Assembly (NCBI GenBank): GCA_036703315.1
Contig: DATNPH010000049.1
Coordinates: forward strand, 1 to 64,000
Direction: 5' to 3'
From: DATNPH01 sp036703315
Lineage (GTDB): Bacteria; Cyanobacteriota; Cyanobacteriia; Cyanobacteriales; Coleofasciculaceae
Length of the DNA: 64,000 nt
Shown here: positions 46,612 through 55,122 of the stretch, one piece after another
How the letters are laid out: each line of letters starts with the position of its first letter
How positions within the stretch are numbered: position 1 is the first letter of the stretch
Program-made: the position numbers and the translations under genes
The notes under the pieces: generated by a model
Databases searched by the model: none
Told to the model about the DNA's origin: nothing
The model's input: the letters and a program-made list of their open reading frames with translations, nothing else

Positions 46612-47845
46612 TAGAGACGAGCTAGCATCGGCAATGCAGCGATGCCGCCTAGGTACCCTGGCTCTATTTGAAGGTATTGACGATATTACCTTCTGCAAAC
46701 AGGCACATCCAGAATTTAGCCCAGTGGGTTGGCACCTTGGTCACATTGGCTTCACGGAAGCCTTGTGGATACTAGAGCGCTGCGCTGGCTTACCCCCACT
46801 ATGTCCGGAGTATCATAAGCTGTTGGCAGCTGACGGCTTGCCAAAGTGCGATCGCCAAAAGGTACCGCCACTAGAAGAAATTTGTGACTATCTGGATACG
46901 GTTAGAACCCAAGTATTGGCCTACTTGGAAACCGCGCCTCTAGAGAAGCAAGAACGCCTGTGGCGCTTTTTGCTTCAGCATGAGAGTCAGCACACCGAAA
47001 CCATCGCCTTTGTTTTGCAATTACAACGTTGGCACTTGCGAGAACGGCATCAGGAGATGTGGATTCACAGTTATAGTGCTCATATCCCATCTACCCTCCA
47101 CCCTCCAGCTGAAATGCTCGAAATTCCCGCTGGTGAGTTTGAGATGGGGAACGACTCTATTGACGCCTTAGATAACGAGCGATCGCTTCACCGTGTCTAC
47201 CTAGACAGCTATTGGATTGACCGCTACCCCATCACCTGTGGACAGTACAGAGTATTTATTGAGGCGAGTGGTTATCAGAACAGTCGCTGGTGGTCAACAG
47301 ATGGATGGAAGTGGCTTCAAGAAAATCCCGTAAAAGAGCCTCTCTATTGGTCAGCTGACCCCACTTGGGATAACCATCCCGTCTGCGGCGTTAGCTGGTA
47401 CGAAGCCGAAGCGTATGCTCAATTTGTCGGGAAGCGACTACCAACTGAGGCAGAATGGGAAAAAGCCGCAAGTTGGGATGCTGCAACTGGGCGTCGTCAT
47501 ACCTATCCGTGGGGAAACACAGAACCACATCTTTCCCACTGCAATCATGACAATGCCGTTGGTCATACAACAGCCGTGGATGCCTACCCCAAGGGGCAAA
47601 GTGCCTATGGTTGCTACGACATGCTGGGCAATGTCTGGGAGTGGACAGCGAGTTGGTTCGATGGTTACGAAGGATTTGTAGCGTATCCTTATCGGGGCTA
47701 TTCCCAAACGTATTTTGACGGACAGCACCGAGTGCTTAGAGGTAGCAGCTGGGCAACACGCCCTTGGGCTATGCGTTCTAGCTTTCGTAACTGGTATTAT
47801 CCCAGCGTCCGCCAGATTTTGGCAGGCTTTCGCTGTGCCCTATAA
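46586..47845 (+). CDS. egtB: Ergothioneine biosynthesis iron enzyme EgtB
   Basis: About 419 residues. The DinB-like N-domain carries the non-haem iron ligands HLGHIGF and the HxxxHxE motif HESQHTE. The C-terminal formylglycine-generating-enzyme-like domain runs from EIPAGEFEMGND to RQILAGFRCAL, with CYDMLGNVWEWTASW. EgtB joins hercynine and gamma-glutamylcysteine (or cysteine) with oxygen to form the sulfoxide. The open frame extends to 46511, but the N-domain starts near ASAMQRCRLGTLALF. I choose TTG 46586, preceded by GGAGAAG, which gives 26 bases of overlap with egtC; GTG 46571 and ATG 46634 are alternatives. egtD is not in this window. Confidence 0.9.
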   Translation: MKFTSIKSSRDELASAMQRCRLGTLALFEGIDDITFCKQAHPEFSPVGWHLGHIGFTEALWILERCAGLPPLCPEYHKLLAADGLPKCDRQKVPPLEEICDYLDTVRTQVLAYLETAPLEKQERLWRFLLQHESQHTETIAFVLQLQRWHLRERHQEMWIHSYSAHIPSTLHPPAEMLEIPAGEFEMGNDSIDALDNERSLHRVYLDSYWIDRYPITCGQYRVFIEASGYQNSRWWSTDGWKWLQENPVKEPLYWSADPTWDNHPVCGVSWYEAEAYAQFVGKRLPTEAEWEKAASWDAATGRRHTYPWGNTEPHLSHCNHDNAVGHTTAVDAYPKGQSAYGCYDMLGNVWEWTASWFDGYEGFVAYPYRGYSQTYFDGQHRVLRGSSWATRPWAMRSSFRNWYYPSVRQILAGFRCAL

Positions 47846-47879
47846 CGGTTCTCACTTGGATGAGATACAGTCACTTGCT

Positions 47880-47934
47880 GAGCTGGGGAAGTTGGGGAAG
47901 GTAGGGAAGACACAGAATTTATCTCCCCCAGCTC
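47880..47934 (+). terminator. Hairpin after egtB
   Basis: GAGCTGGGG and CCCCAGCTC form a 9-bp stem around a purine-rich 37-base loop, followed by CCTCATTTTC. It begins 34 bases after the egtB stop and probably ends the egtCB transcript. Confidence 0.5.
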
Positions 47935-47955
47935 CCTCATTTTCTCCTAGGACTA

Positions 47956-48068
47956 ATACCAATTGGTCTTAAAAATGACACAAATAGTCAAGGTAGTAGG
48001 TTGTAGCCTCTTTCGTAACACCTAAAACCTAATCACCGATAAGTGTCAAACGTTTAACCAAATGGTAT
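47956..48068 (-). repeat. MITE-like element, family A copy 3
   Basis: 113 bp, inverted relative to the copies at 19931 and 23807. The ends ATACCAATTGGTCTTAAAAA and TTTAACCAAATGGTAT are conserved. It lacks part of the internal heptamer block (the TAGTAGGTGGTAGG segment), which accounts for the 14-base length difference. It abuts the stop of the ferritin-like gene. Confidence 0.8.
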
Positions 48069-48072
48069 AAAT

Positions 48073-48741
48073 CTAGACTGTAAGCACCCAAGCGCTGCGA
48101 TTGTCAGCACTGACAAAGGATGAAGGAACAATCTCGATATTTACACCCAGTGACTTGAATGTGGCGCGAATTGCGGCGGCGTGAGCCGACTCTGTAGAGC
48201 CGATGCTTGCGCCTGCCGTAATCAGGGCAGGGGTTTTTAGCTTAGCCACCTCACGGGTATAGGCGAGTGCAGCGTCAGTCTCCAAAGCCAGTGCTAGCTT
48301 GGCAATGTTTACATCTGAGTCTATGTTGCCTTCTTTGTTTTTGATGTAGGACGAGACATCATAGCTAGACTCTGCCTTAACGGCAGTGCCACCCAAACTT
48401 TGAACGGCTGTGGTTAGGGCATCACGATGTTGTTTATGGTCAGCTTGATTGCGAAGCGCTAAGGCTAAGACAGCTTTGCCAACGTCGGTGTTTGTGAGCT
48501 TACCAGCAGCAAAGTCATAAGCCCAGATCGCCTGATGTTCGTAGTAGAGTGCATTGTTGAGGATCTTGATATCATTTTGCTTATCCTCAGATGAAGCAGC
48601 CGTAGCACGATTGGCAAGGGCTGGGATTCCTATGGCACTGGCTACACCTGCGATCGCCCCAGTGACCAAAATACCGCGACGCGAAACGATGTTTGAACGT
48701 TGCGAGGGTCTTTTAGCCAAAGTAATTCTCTCCTTCTCCAT
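48073..48741 (-). CDS. Exported ferritin-like domain protein (Tat signal)
   Basis: 222 residues. The N-terminus contains SRRGILVTGAIAGVASAIG, a twin-arginine-type signal, with cleavage plausible after ANRATAA, so a folded and possibly metal-loaded protein would be exported to the periplasm or thylakoid lumen. The mature part is a four-helix ferritin-like bundle. Metal-ligand-like residues appear in helices as YYEHQAIWAYD, NQADHKQHRD, ALETDAALAYT and ESAHAAAIR. Its role is unknown; relatives are annotated as DUF4439 or ferritin-like proteins. The start is ATG 48741. The upstream gap 48742-49132 holds a 12-bp inverted repeat and no gene. Confidence 0.82.
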   Translation of the reverse strand: MEKERITLAKRPSQRSNIVSRRGILVTGAIAGVASAIGIPALANRATAASSEDKQNDIKILNNALYYEHQAIWAYDFAAGKLTNTDVGKAVLALALRNQADHKQHRDALTTAVQSLGGTAVKAESSYDVSSYIKNKEGNIDSDVNIAKLALALETDAALAYTREVAKLKTPALITAGASIGSTESAHAAAIRATFKSLGVNIEIVPSSFVSADNRSAWVLTV

Positions 48742-49001
48742 GTGGATGACTCCTAACGTTTAAACAAGCAATCTAAAGTTATATACGTTGAGTTCTCCAG
48801 CTTGGATCTATAAGAACAAAGATTTTTTGGCGTACCATTTACTACACTCAGAGTTAATATTCTGCTTGGTATGGTGTAGTTAACCCTACCTGTAAATTCA
48901 TGCTCTTATGCCCTACACTCCCTGCTAAAAGCTGCATCACCCCTGTTGAGTTAAGATGCGTTTGCCCTGGAATGGAGACCTGCGACTTGCATAAAATGCG
49001 T

Positions 49002-49046
49002 ATCGGCAGAACTTAAGATTAGCAACACTATCTCAGTTCTGCCGAT
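49002..49046. repeat. 12-bp perfect inverted repeat ATCGGCAGAACT
   Basis: The arms at 49002-49013 and 49035-49046 (AGTTCTGCCGAT) surround a 21-base loop. A smaller palindrome GCATAAAATGC precedes it. It lies between the divergently oriented 5' side of the ferritin-like gene and the 3' end of the Het-C-like gene. It could be a terminator for the latter or a decayed mobile-element end. Confidence 0.5.
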
Positions 49047-49132
49047 TGGGTACTTGCAAAACTTACACAAGTTCGTCAAGTACAGTTACTTGGGTAAAGG
49101 CTCTGATGCTACTTTCACAACAGAGCAGCTTT

Positions 49133-50629
49133 CTAGAGTGATCGCTCCGTCACATAAAGCTTAACAATGGCGCGATCGCTATCTCCACTACCCTTGGAAG
49201 TCACCGCATTTGCAGGGCTATCATGTACTCCTGTAATATCCCCTGTATTGTTGTGAGAAGAAACGGTAAAATTCCAATTCAAATCGCGCTTGTTTTTAGC
49301 TGAGTTGATGTCACAGTGGTCATCATCCCCATTCACCCCACCGTCTTCATCCCATAGCTCGTAACGGTTTGAAACTTGGGTAGTTGTGGAAGGGACAAAC
49401 TTGATGGTCGTCCAAGCTGGGGAAACATCAGCTTTATCGAGTTGCATTGCTTCAACAAAAGTCTGTCCGGCTACTGTGATTTTCCCGTAGAAGTCTGCTT
49501 TGCCGCCCGGATCGATTTTGGTTTCAAAAAACCCTACACTATCTTCCTTGACTTGAGGCGTTCTCACAATAATTGCCCTTTGATTCAAAGAAGCAAGCTT
49601 TGGAACGGTGGGTACAGCAGAAGTGGGTGGGCTAATCGTAGTCCCGTCACTCTTGAGTCCATTAATCAGCAAGCGATGGATGTTGCGTACTTTGAATTCT
49701 TTCACAAACCGGGAGTCAGAAGAAGCTGTCCAACGAGCGGCGAATGCTGCAAACTCTGCTGTACTGCCACTGCCCTTGCCTTTCCAATGACCGTCGTCGC
49801 CCTTGAGTGTCACCACCCATTCGGAGAGGCGGTAAGCCGCTTCTAAGTCGAAATTTAAAGCTGAGCGGTCTGCATTACCAATACTAGAAGTCTGAACGCT
49901 GCTCCAGAACGTTTTATCGACTTCGTTCACCCAGGTACGCACTGCATTCACCCACTGCCGGGAGGCGGCATAGGCGAAAACATAAGCTTTATCCCAGTTC
50001 GGACGCACATAGGAATCTTTATTCAAGCCGCTTGTGTAATCTCCATGAGGCTGAATTCCCCCTGGAGGCTTCTTGTCGTTTGGATAGTAACCAGTGTATA
50101 CCTCTGGACTACCAGGCGCTGGGGGAAAATCGAACCATGTTTCTGGACGGTAGGAACCAGTCGGGCGAGGATGAGCTTCTATCCAGTTAGAGTGGGTGTA
50201 GAAATCCTGAACCGCATGTAGCGATATACCTAAAAGGGTGAGTACCTTGAGGGCATCTCTTTCCCTCACGGCTTGTTGGACAGCGTTGCGCGTATTTAAA
50301 GTCAGCCATCCCCAATAGTTGCGGATATTTTCAGTTGTGAAGAGATTATCGAAGTGTAGTTTCGCTAGATCCTTCTCGATGGAAGAAGTCGGGCTGCTAC
50401 TGAAGTAGTCTACTAGCCAGTTCTCTACCTGAACAATCTGGGTTGGGGTATCTTGAAAACCCTCATTTTTTAATGCCTCCCTTGTTAAATCCGAATGGTG
50501 ACCAGTATCAAATGCAAATGCTGGTTTGGGAAGTAATAAAAAACTCAGCAGGATTATCATTATCAAAATCATCATTTTTAGGCTATGACGAATACGCCGC
50601 AGCCCAAAGTCAGAAAACATTGTAGTCAT
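49133..50629 (-). CDS. Secreted Het-C/zinc-dependent phospholipase C-like protein
   Basis: 498 residues. Residues about 1-39 form a signal peptide ending in PKPAFA. The mature protein starts FDTGHHSDLTREAL and contains LGISLHAVQDFYTHSNWIE, the core signature of the Het-C family, which is related to zinc-dependent phospholipase C. Histidines in these two motifs probably bind metal. The C-terminal 130 residues form a beta-rich domain of unknown family (about 365-498). Fungal het-C controls heterokaryon incompatibility and cell death, while bacterial homologues are poorly known. Exported lipid hydrolysis is possible but unproven. The start is ATG 50629; a second methionine at residue 3 or the one at 18 (before the hydrophobic core) is possible. 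Confidence 0.8.
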   Translation of the reverse strand: MTTMFSDFGLRRIRHSLKMMILIMIILLSFLLLPKPAFAFDTGHHSDLTREALKNEGFQDTPTQIVQVENWLVDYFSSSPTSSIEKDLAKLHFDNLFTTENIRNYWGWLTLNTRNAVQQAVRERDALKVLTLLGISLHAVQDFYTHSNWIEAHPRPTGSYRPETWFDFPPAPGSPEVYTGYYPNDKKPPGGIQPHGDYTSGLNKDSYVRPNWDKAYVFAYAASRQWVNAVRTWVNEVDKTFWSSVQTSSIGNADRSALNFDLEAAYRLSEWVVTLKGDDGHWKGKGSGSTAEFAAFAARWTASSDSRFVKEFKVRNIHRLLINGLKSDGTTISPPTSAVPTVPKLASLNQRAIIVRTPQVKEDSVGFFETKIDPGGKADFYGKITVAGQTFVEAMQLDKADVSPAWTTIKFVPSTTTQVSNRYELWDEDGGVNGDDDHCDINSAKNKRDLNWNFTVSSHNNTGDITGVHDSPANAVTSKGSGDSDRAIVKLYVTERSL

Positions 50630-51047
50630 GGCTTTTCCTTGCAGGAATCTTTTGCCGATATGTTTTTCTAATCTGTTCTAATTTGAGGATTGTACCCATG
50701 AGTTAGTACAGGGTTTGAAGATGCTCCCGATGTATTCCCTAGTTAAAACTAAGGACTTGCAACTTATCAGTATTTCCCTAATCCCTTGCATCCGCCATTC
50801 AAAGTCCTTGCATTGCTCAGTCGGCTAACCGTTTAAGCTGAGTCAGTTTACAGATCGAGGATTGGGCAAGAGTAATAAGGCTAACCTCTTTGCATAACCT
50901 TTGTCTAGAGGGTGAACGTCATAAAATATGAACAAAAAGTTACAATTTCCAAGCTTTAAAAATATTAACTTGCTACTGAGATATTGCCATGCTAGTTTGA
51001 GCCATAAACAAGTAAATATTTACTTTATAAAGTGGAGAGGTAAAGTT
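50630..51047. other. Divergent gap without recognisable gene
   Basis: 418 bases between the Het-C-like gene and the FxLYD-like gene. It contains the related near-repeats GGACTTGCAAC and GTCCTTGCATT but no strong hairpin. An in-frame extension of the downstream gene reaches 50928, but a well-placed GGAGAGG at 51034 argues for the start at 51048. Confidence 0.4.
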
Positions 51048-51488
51048 TTGAAAAAGCTATTTTTAGCACTTCTTTCGGTATTGACCTTATTTGTCACCGT
51101 AGCCTTCGCTCAAGAACCTGCATGTTTCGTAGGCTCAAAAGGGCAGAGCATTGGCTTATCCAATGCCTGCGCAAATAGCAACTCCACAGGCAAGCTGCTT
51201 TCATTTCCCGATGTTCAGATTGAGTCAGCAGATGATGGAACCTCTTTAGAGGTCAAGGGGACAGTAGCAAATTACTCTAATCAAGCTGTTCCTTTGTTGA
51301 TGGTTAACTTCAACGTTATGGACAAAAAACAGGGCAGTATCCTTACCAGCGATAATGCCGTAGTACTATCGGGTGGAGTGATTCAACCCGGAGAAGAGTT
51401 GGCTTTCAGTAAACTAATTAGCACGCTTACACTCGGGGAAAAAGTGAATAAATCTAAGCTGCGAGTTCAGGTTACTGGCTCCGTATAA
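51048..51488 (+). CDS. Exported FxLYD-like beta-domain protein
   Basis: 146 residues from TTG 51048, preceded at good spacing by GGAGAGG. The signal peptide is KKLFLALLSVLTLFVTVAFA. The mature part (about residues 55-146) has the alternating-strand pattern LEVKGTVANYSNQAV ... LMVNFNVMDKKQGSI ... IQPGEELAFSK. This resembles FxLYD/DUF3426-type immunoglobulin-like domains found in bacterial exported proteins. It has two early cysteines (PACF and NAC). Its function is unknown. Confidence 0.65.
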   Translation: MKKLFLALLSVLTLFVTVAFAQEPACFVGSKGQSIGLSNACANSNSTGKLLSFPDVQIESADDGTSLEVKGTVANYSNQAVPLLMVNFNVMDKKQGSILTSDNAVVLSGGVIQPGEELAFSKLISTLTLGEKVNKSKLRVQVTGSV

Positions 51489-51566
51489 TTTTCTGGACGG
51501 TTAGGACGACTCAGTTAATCTCAAGGAGCGTCTATTTCAGCCAATATCAGCAGACGTGGCTCTAAT

Positions 51567-51797
51567 TTAGGATTTGGAATGTCCTTTTGATTCCTCCTGT
51601 TCCTCAGAAGATAGCTGGAGTGTAGTCGTATCTGATTTGGGAATAATTATCGATTCTGGTTTCTCTCCCTCATCTAAGCGTTTGGCGATTTCCATAAGGG
51701 TATCTGCGATCGCCACGGGAACTCTGATTGCCTTCGTTTCACCAAGATTCCACTTCGGTTTCCGACCACTGTTTTCTCTGGCACCACCACGCGGCAT
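51567..51797 (-). CDS. Small GGARENSGRKP-type protein
   Basis: 76 residues. It begins MPRGGARENSGRKPKW, a motif seen in small cyanobacterial proteins and in phage terminase small subunits or CopG-like proteins. This is followed by AIRVPVAIADTLMEIAKRLD, which looks like the strand and helix of a ribbon-helix-helix DNA-binding unit. The Gln/Glu/Ser-rich tail is probably disordered. A DNA-binding antitoxin-like role is possible, but no toxin gene is adjacent. The start is ATG 51797. Confidence 0.6.
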   Translation of the reverse strand: MPRGGARENSGRKPKWNLGETKAIRVPVAIADTLMEIAKRLDEGEKPESIIIPKSDTTTLQLSSEEQEESKGHSKS

Positions 51798-51893
51798 AGT
51801 TTTCTCTTTTTATATGAAATAGTACATTTTCTTTTTTTAAGATAAGGGGAAAGAAGACGGTTAAGCAACCACCCTTGTTTATTCCTGAGATAT

Positions 51894-52325
51894 CTAGAAA
51901 ACCGCTACACGACCGTCGTCTCTAAGATAAACGGTGCGTTCGCCTGGAGGACGCCCGCCAGGACGCACTTCTACACGTAGTGTCCTCGCGGCTGATTTCC
52001 GGATATCTATCTTCAACGGTAGTCCTATTGCATCCCACAACACTAGTGAGAAATTAGGCTCTGTTCTGCCTCCTCGCACAAAAGACATTACCTGTCCCGG
52101 ACTAATGGCAAGTGGGTCAGTACTAGATATTTTTTGTAACTGAACAACGCTCTCAGTTAGGTTAACTACCTCAATGGTAATGCGTTGTCCTGGTACAAAT
52201 TGTATAGACTGCCGTCCACAACTGGTGGCAGCAACACAGGTACCAGCGTCAGCTCGCTGATAGTGTCCATCGGAGCTAATAACGAAGAAAGCTACTACTA
52301 ATGCCGCTGATAGACGTTTAGACAT
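51894..52325 (-). CDS. Exported hypothetical protein
   Basis: 143 residues from ATG 52325; a GTG at 52352 is the alternative. The signal peptide is KRLSAALVVAFFVISSDG-like, followed by mature sequence with a cysteine pair (GTCVAATSCGRQ) and beta-strand pattern QRITIEVVNLTESVVQLQK. The C-terminal VEVRPGGRPPGERTVYLRDD completes the protein. I recognise no family. The strand pattern suggests a small immunoglobulin-like or cupredoxin-like fold in the periplasm. Confidence 0.6.
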   Translation of the reverse strand: MSKRLSAALVVAFFVISSDGHYQRADAGTCVAATSCGRQSIQFVPGQRITIEVVNLTESVVQLQKISSTDPLAISPGQVMSFVRGGRTEPNFSLVLWDAIGLPLKIDIRKSAARTLRVEVRPGGRPPGERTVYLRDDGRVAVF

Positions 52326-52467
52326 GGAATACAGTTTAGGAATTGGTCGCACAATATGATACTCAAGACTTATTTCTTGATGATCACGGTTGGGTGAGTT
52401 ACAACGTCTGTTTTAACTCTAGGAGTATAACTCCGAGGCTGTACCCCTCGAATACTCAAATGCTGCG

Positions 52468-52631
52468 TTTGAAGAAGGCAGAGGGCAGAAGAAGGCAGAA
52501 GGCAGAAGGCAGAAGGCAGGGGGAAGTGACCCTTGCTTCTGTTCAGCCCTTAAGATTGCTTGTGCCTTCGGCATCGGGATAAATCCATAAAAGCCCTTTG
52601 CCCTCTGCATAAGAGCCTTTCTTTGTTCAAC
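52468..52631. repeat. Family C repeat, copy 3
   Basis: It begins TTTGAAGAAGGCAGAGGGCA, with four to five further GAAGGCA heptamers. It ends CCCTCTGCATAAGAGCCTTT followed by CTTTGTTCA. The ends match the 24882-25053 copy. It lies in the 819-base gap 52326-53144; the rest of that gap is AT-rich with no recognisable gene and presumably contains the permease promoter. Confidence 0.7.
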
Positions 52632-53144
52632 TGTCTGTCCGTTTTTTGAACCAGTGGCGTACCATCCCAGATTGCAGATTGGGACAGAGTAAAGGAAGTA
52701 AAATCAACAGCATGGAGGTACAGGTATATAAACTCTAGATTCATTATTCTCTATACAGATATATAGTAATAAATTGAATTCAGATGCCACCTATACCCAT
52801 CCTGTTTTTAAGTTAAATTACTTCATACCCATCAAACCATTTTTAGTGTATTTACCATCACCTATTTTTCAGCTAAATTCCTTGTATTTCCCCTTAATTT
52901 CTCAAAACCGTGCCGTCTCACCTCTACTCAAGAGAGTTTGCTTCTTGATTTGAGTCAGCTAGAAAGTTAAGGAATTGGGCGTTATACCCAAATAAGTAAC
53001 GCGGGAGGATAGTATCCATAATCCTTCTTAAAGCTTGTACGTTATCTCTAGTCAACGAGTCTAGTACTTAGAAACAGCTGATGAGAGCGACGTATTGTAG
53101 TGAGAAATGACATATGTACAGCTATATACAAGGCATAGTGTTTG

Positions 53145-55073
53145 ATGGCTAAACGAATTGTCTCAAGAAAACGGCTCAACAGAAAGTTCATCCACTGGTT
53201 GCTCGAAGAAGAGCGACACGAGAGCGAAGGACGACACCGCACACATCGCTGGTGGCGGGTCATGTGCTTGACGGGTGTAGATTATTTTTCAACGCTTGGC
53301 TATCAACCTGGTATTGCAGCATTGGCAGCCGGTGCTCTTTCTCCTATTGCCACCCTGATTCTGGTTCTGCTGACGCTGTTTGGGGCATTGCCGATCTACC
53401 AACGCGTTGCTGCCCAAAGTCCTCATGGTGAAGGGTCGATCGCTATGCTTGAACACTTGCTCCCCTGGTGGCAAGGCAAGCTATTCGTGCTTTGCCTACT
53501 GGGCTTTGTGGCAACCGACTTCATCATCACCATTACTCTCTCGGCGGCTGATGCTACCGCTCATATCGTCGAAAATCCGCTCATGCCCAGTTGGCTTCAC
53601 CATCAGGAGATCGGTATTACCCTTGTGCTGATAGCATTGCTAGGCGCAGTTTTCATTAGAGGTTTCCGAGAAGCGATCGGTATTGCAGTCTTTCTGGTTG
53701 GAGTCTATCTACTGTTGAACTTGGTTGTCGTTAGTGTCGGTGTGTATCAGATCGTCAATCATCCATCTGTGATCGCTGACTGGCAGAGTGCACTTTTCAC
53801 AAGCTATCATAACCCTTTGATGATGCTCGGCTTATCCGCCCTGCTATTCCCAAAGCTGGCATTGGGATTGTCAGGCTTTGAGACTGGCGTCGCCGTTATG
53901 CCCCTTGTGCGGGGCAGCAGTAGCGAGACCCCTGAACACCCCAAAGGGCGCATTCGTAACACATACAAGCTGCTCACAACGGCTGCTGTAATCATGAGCT
54001 TCTTTTTGATCGCCAGCAGCTTAGTAACTACTCTACTGATTCCAGCCGCAGAATTTAAAACAGGGGGCAAAGCAAGTGGACGTGCCCTCGCCTATCTTGC
54101 ACATCAGTATCTAGGTAATGGCTTTGGCACAATTTACGATCTGAGTACCATCAGCATTCTGTGGTTTGCCGGCGCATCAGCAATGGCAGGACTGCTCAAT
54201 ATCGTGCCTCGCTACCTGCCGCGCTATGGCATGGCACCAAATTGGGCACGGGCAACGCGACCTCTGGTGTTAGTTTATACAGTTATTGCTTTTGTTGTCA
54301 CGATTATCTTCAAAGCTAATGTGGAAGCTCAGGGCGGAGCTTACGCAACTGGTGTGCTGGTGCTGATAACCTCAGCTGCGTTTGCTGTGACCCTATCAGC
54401 CCACCGTCAGCGATCGCAGGGAGGAACGATCGCCTTTGGAATCATCGCGCTGTTGTTTGTATACACCACGATTGTCAATATCATCGAGAGACCCGAAGGG
54501 ATTAGGATCGCTGCGTTCTTCATCGGTGCCATCATCCTCACCTCGCTGGTTTCACGGGTGTGGCGGTCAACCGAACTTCGAGTAGAGCGCATCGAAATTG
54601 ACGAAACGGCTCGTCGCTTGATTGATGAAGAGAGCCAGGGTGCGATCCGACTTATTGCTCATCGAAGGAATACGGGCGATGTGCGCGAGTATGCTTTAAA
54701 GGAGCAAGAGGTGCGTGAGGACCATCATATTCCGTCCACCGATTCAATCCTCTTTTTAGAGATTCGGGTATCCGATGCTTCAGAATTTGCAGGCATTATC
54801 AGAGTCAAAGGCGTGGAGGTCGATAACTACCGCATCCTGCGTGCCGAGAGTGCAGCAGTGCCTAACGCGATTGCCGCCTTACTTCTCTATCTTCGCGACG
54901 AGACGGGTAAGATCCCACATGCTTATTTCGGCTGGGCAGAGGGAAACCCAATAAAATACTTGATGCGCTTTATCTTGTTTGGTGAGGGAGATATTGCTGT
55001 GGTTACCCGTGAAGTACTCCGTAAGGCTGAGAGGAAACCTGATCGCCGTCCCGCCATCCATGTGGGAGGTTAA
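53145..55073 (+). CDS. APC-family permease with cytosolic C-terminal domain
   Basis: 642 residues from ATG 53145 (a TTG lies just before it). A basic cytosolic N-tail (1-35) is followed by about twelve membrane helices (about 40-470), starting TGVDYFSTLGYQPGIAALAA, the APC helix-1 substrate-binding region. The cytosolic C-terminal domain of about 165 residues (about 478-642) is soluble. The fold is that of amino acid-polyamine-cation transporters, including KimA-like potassium importers, but the substrate cannot be assigned. The C-terminal domain has no motif I recognise and may be regulatory. Confidence 0.85.
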   Translation: MAKRIVSRKRLNRKFIHWLLEEERHESEGRHRTHRWWRVMCLTGVDYFSTLGYQPGIAALAAGALSPIATLILVLLTLFGALPIYQRVAAQSPHGEGSIAMLEHLLPWWQGKLFVLCLLGFVATDFIITITLSAADATAHIVENPLMPSWLHHQEIGITLVLIALLGAVFIRGFREAIGIAVFLVGVYLLLNLVVVSVGVYQIVNHPSVIADWQSALFTSYHNPLMMLGLSALLFPKLALGLSGFETGVAVMPLVRGSSSETPEHPKGRIRNTYKLLTTAAVIMSFFLIASSLVTTLLIPAAEFKTGGKASGRALAYLAHQYLGNGFGTIYDLSTISILWFAGASAMAGLLNIVPRYLPRYGMAPNWARATRPLVLVYTVIAFVVTIIFKANVEAQGGAYATGVLVLITSAAFAVTLSAHRQRSQGGTIAFGIIALLFVYTTIVNIIERPEGIRIAAFFIGAIILTSLVSRVWRSTELRVERIEIDETARRLIDEESQGAIRLIAHRRNTGDVREYALKEQEVREDHHIPSTDSILFLEIRVSDASEFAGIIRVKGVEVDNYRILRAESAAVPNAIAALLLYLRDETGKIPHAYFGWAEGNPIKYLMRFILFGEGDIAVVTREVLRKAERKPDRRPAIHVGG

Positions 55074-55122
55074 GGTGGAATAGCATTAACTACAGATCGC
55101 AAGAATAGGGGTAGCTGATACG

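Noticed and set aside
53145..55073. Potassium importer KimA and an upstream c-di-AMP riboswitch
   Set aside because: The permease has the APC fold, but its sequence is not clearly KimA-like, and I could not recognise the riboswitch consensus in the leader.
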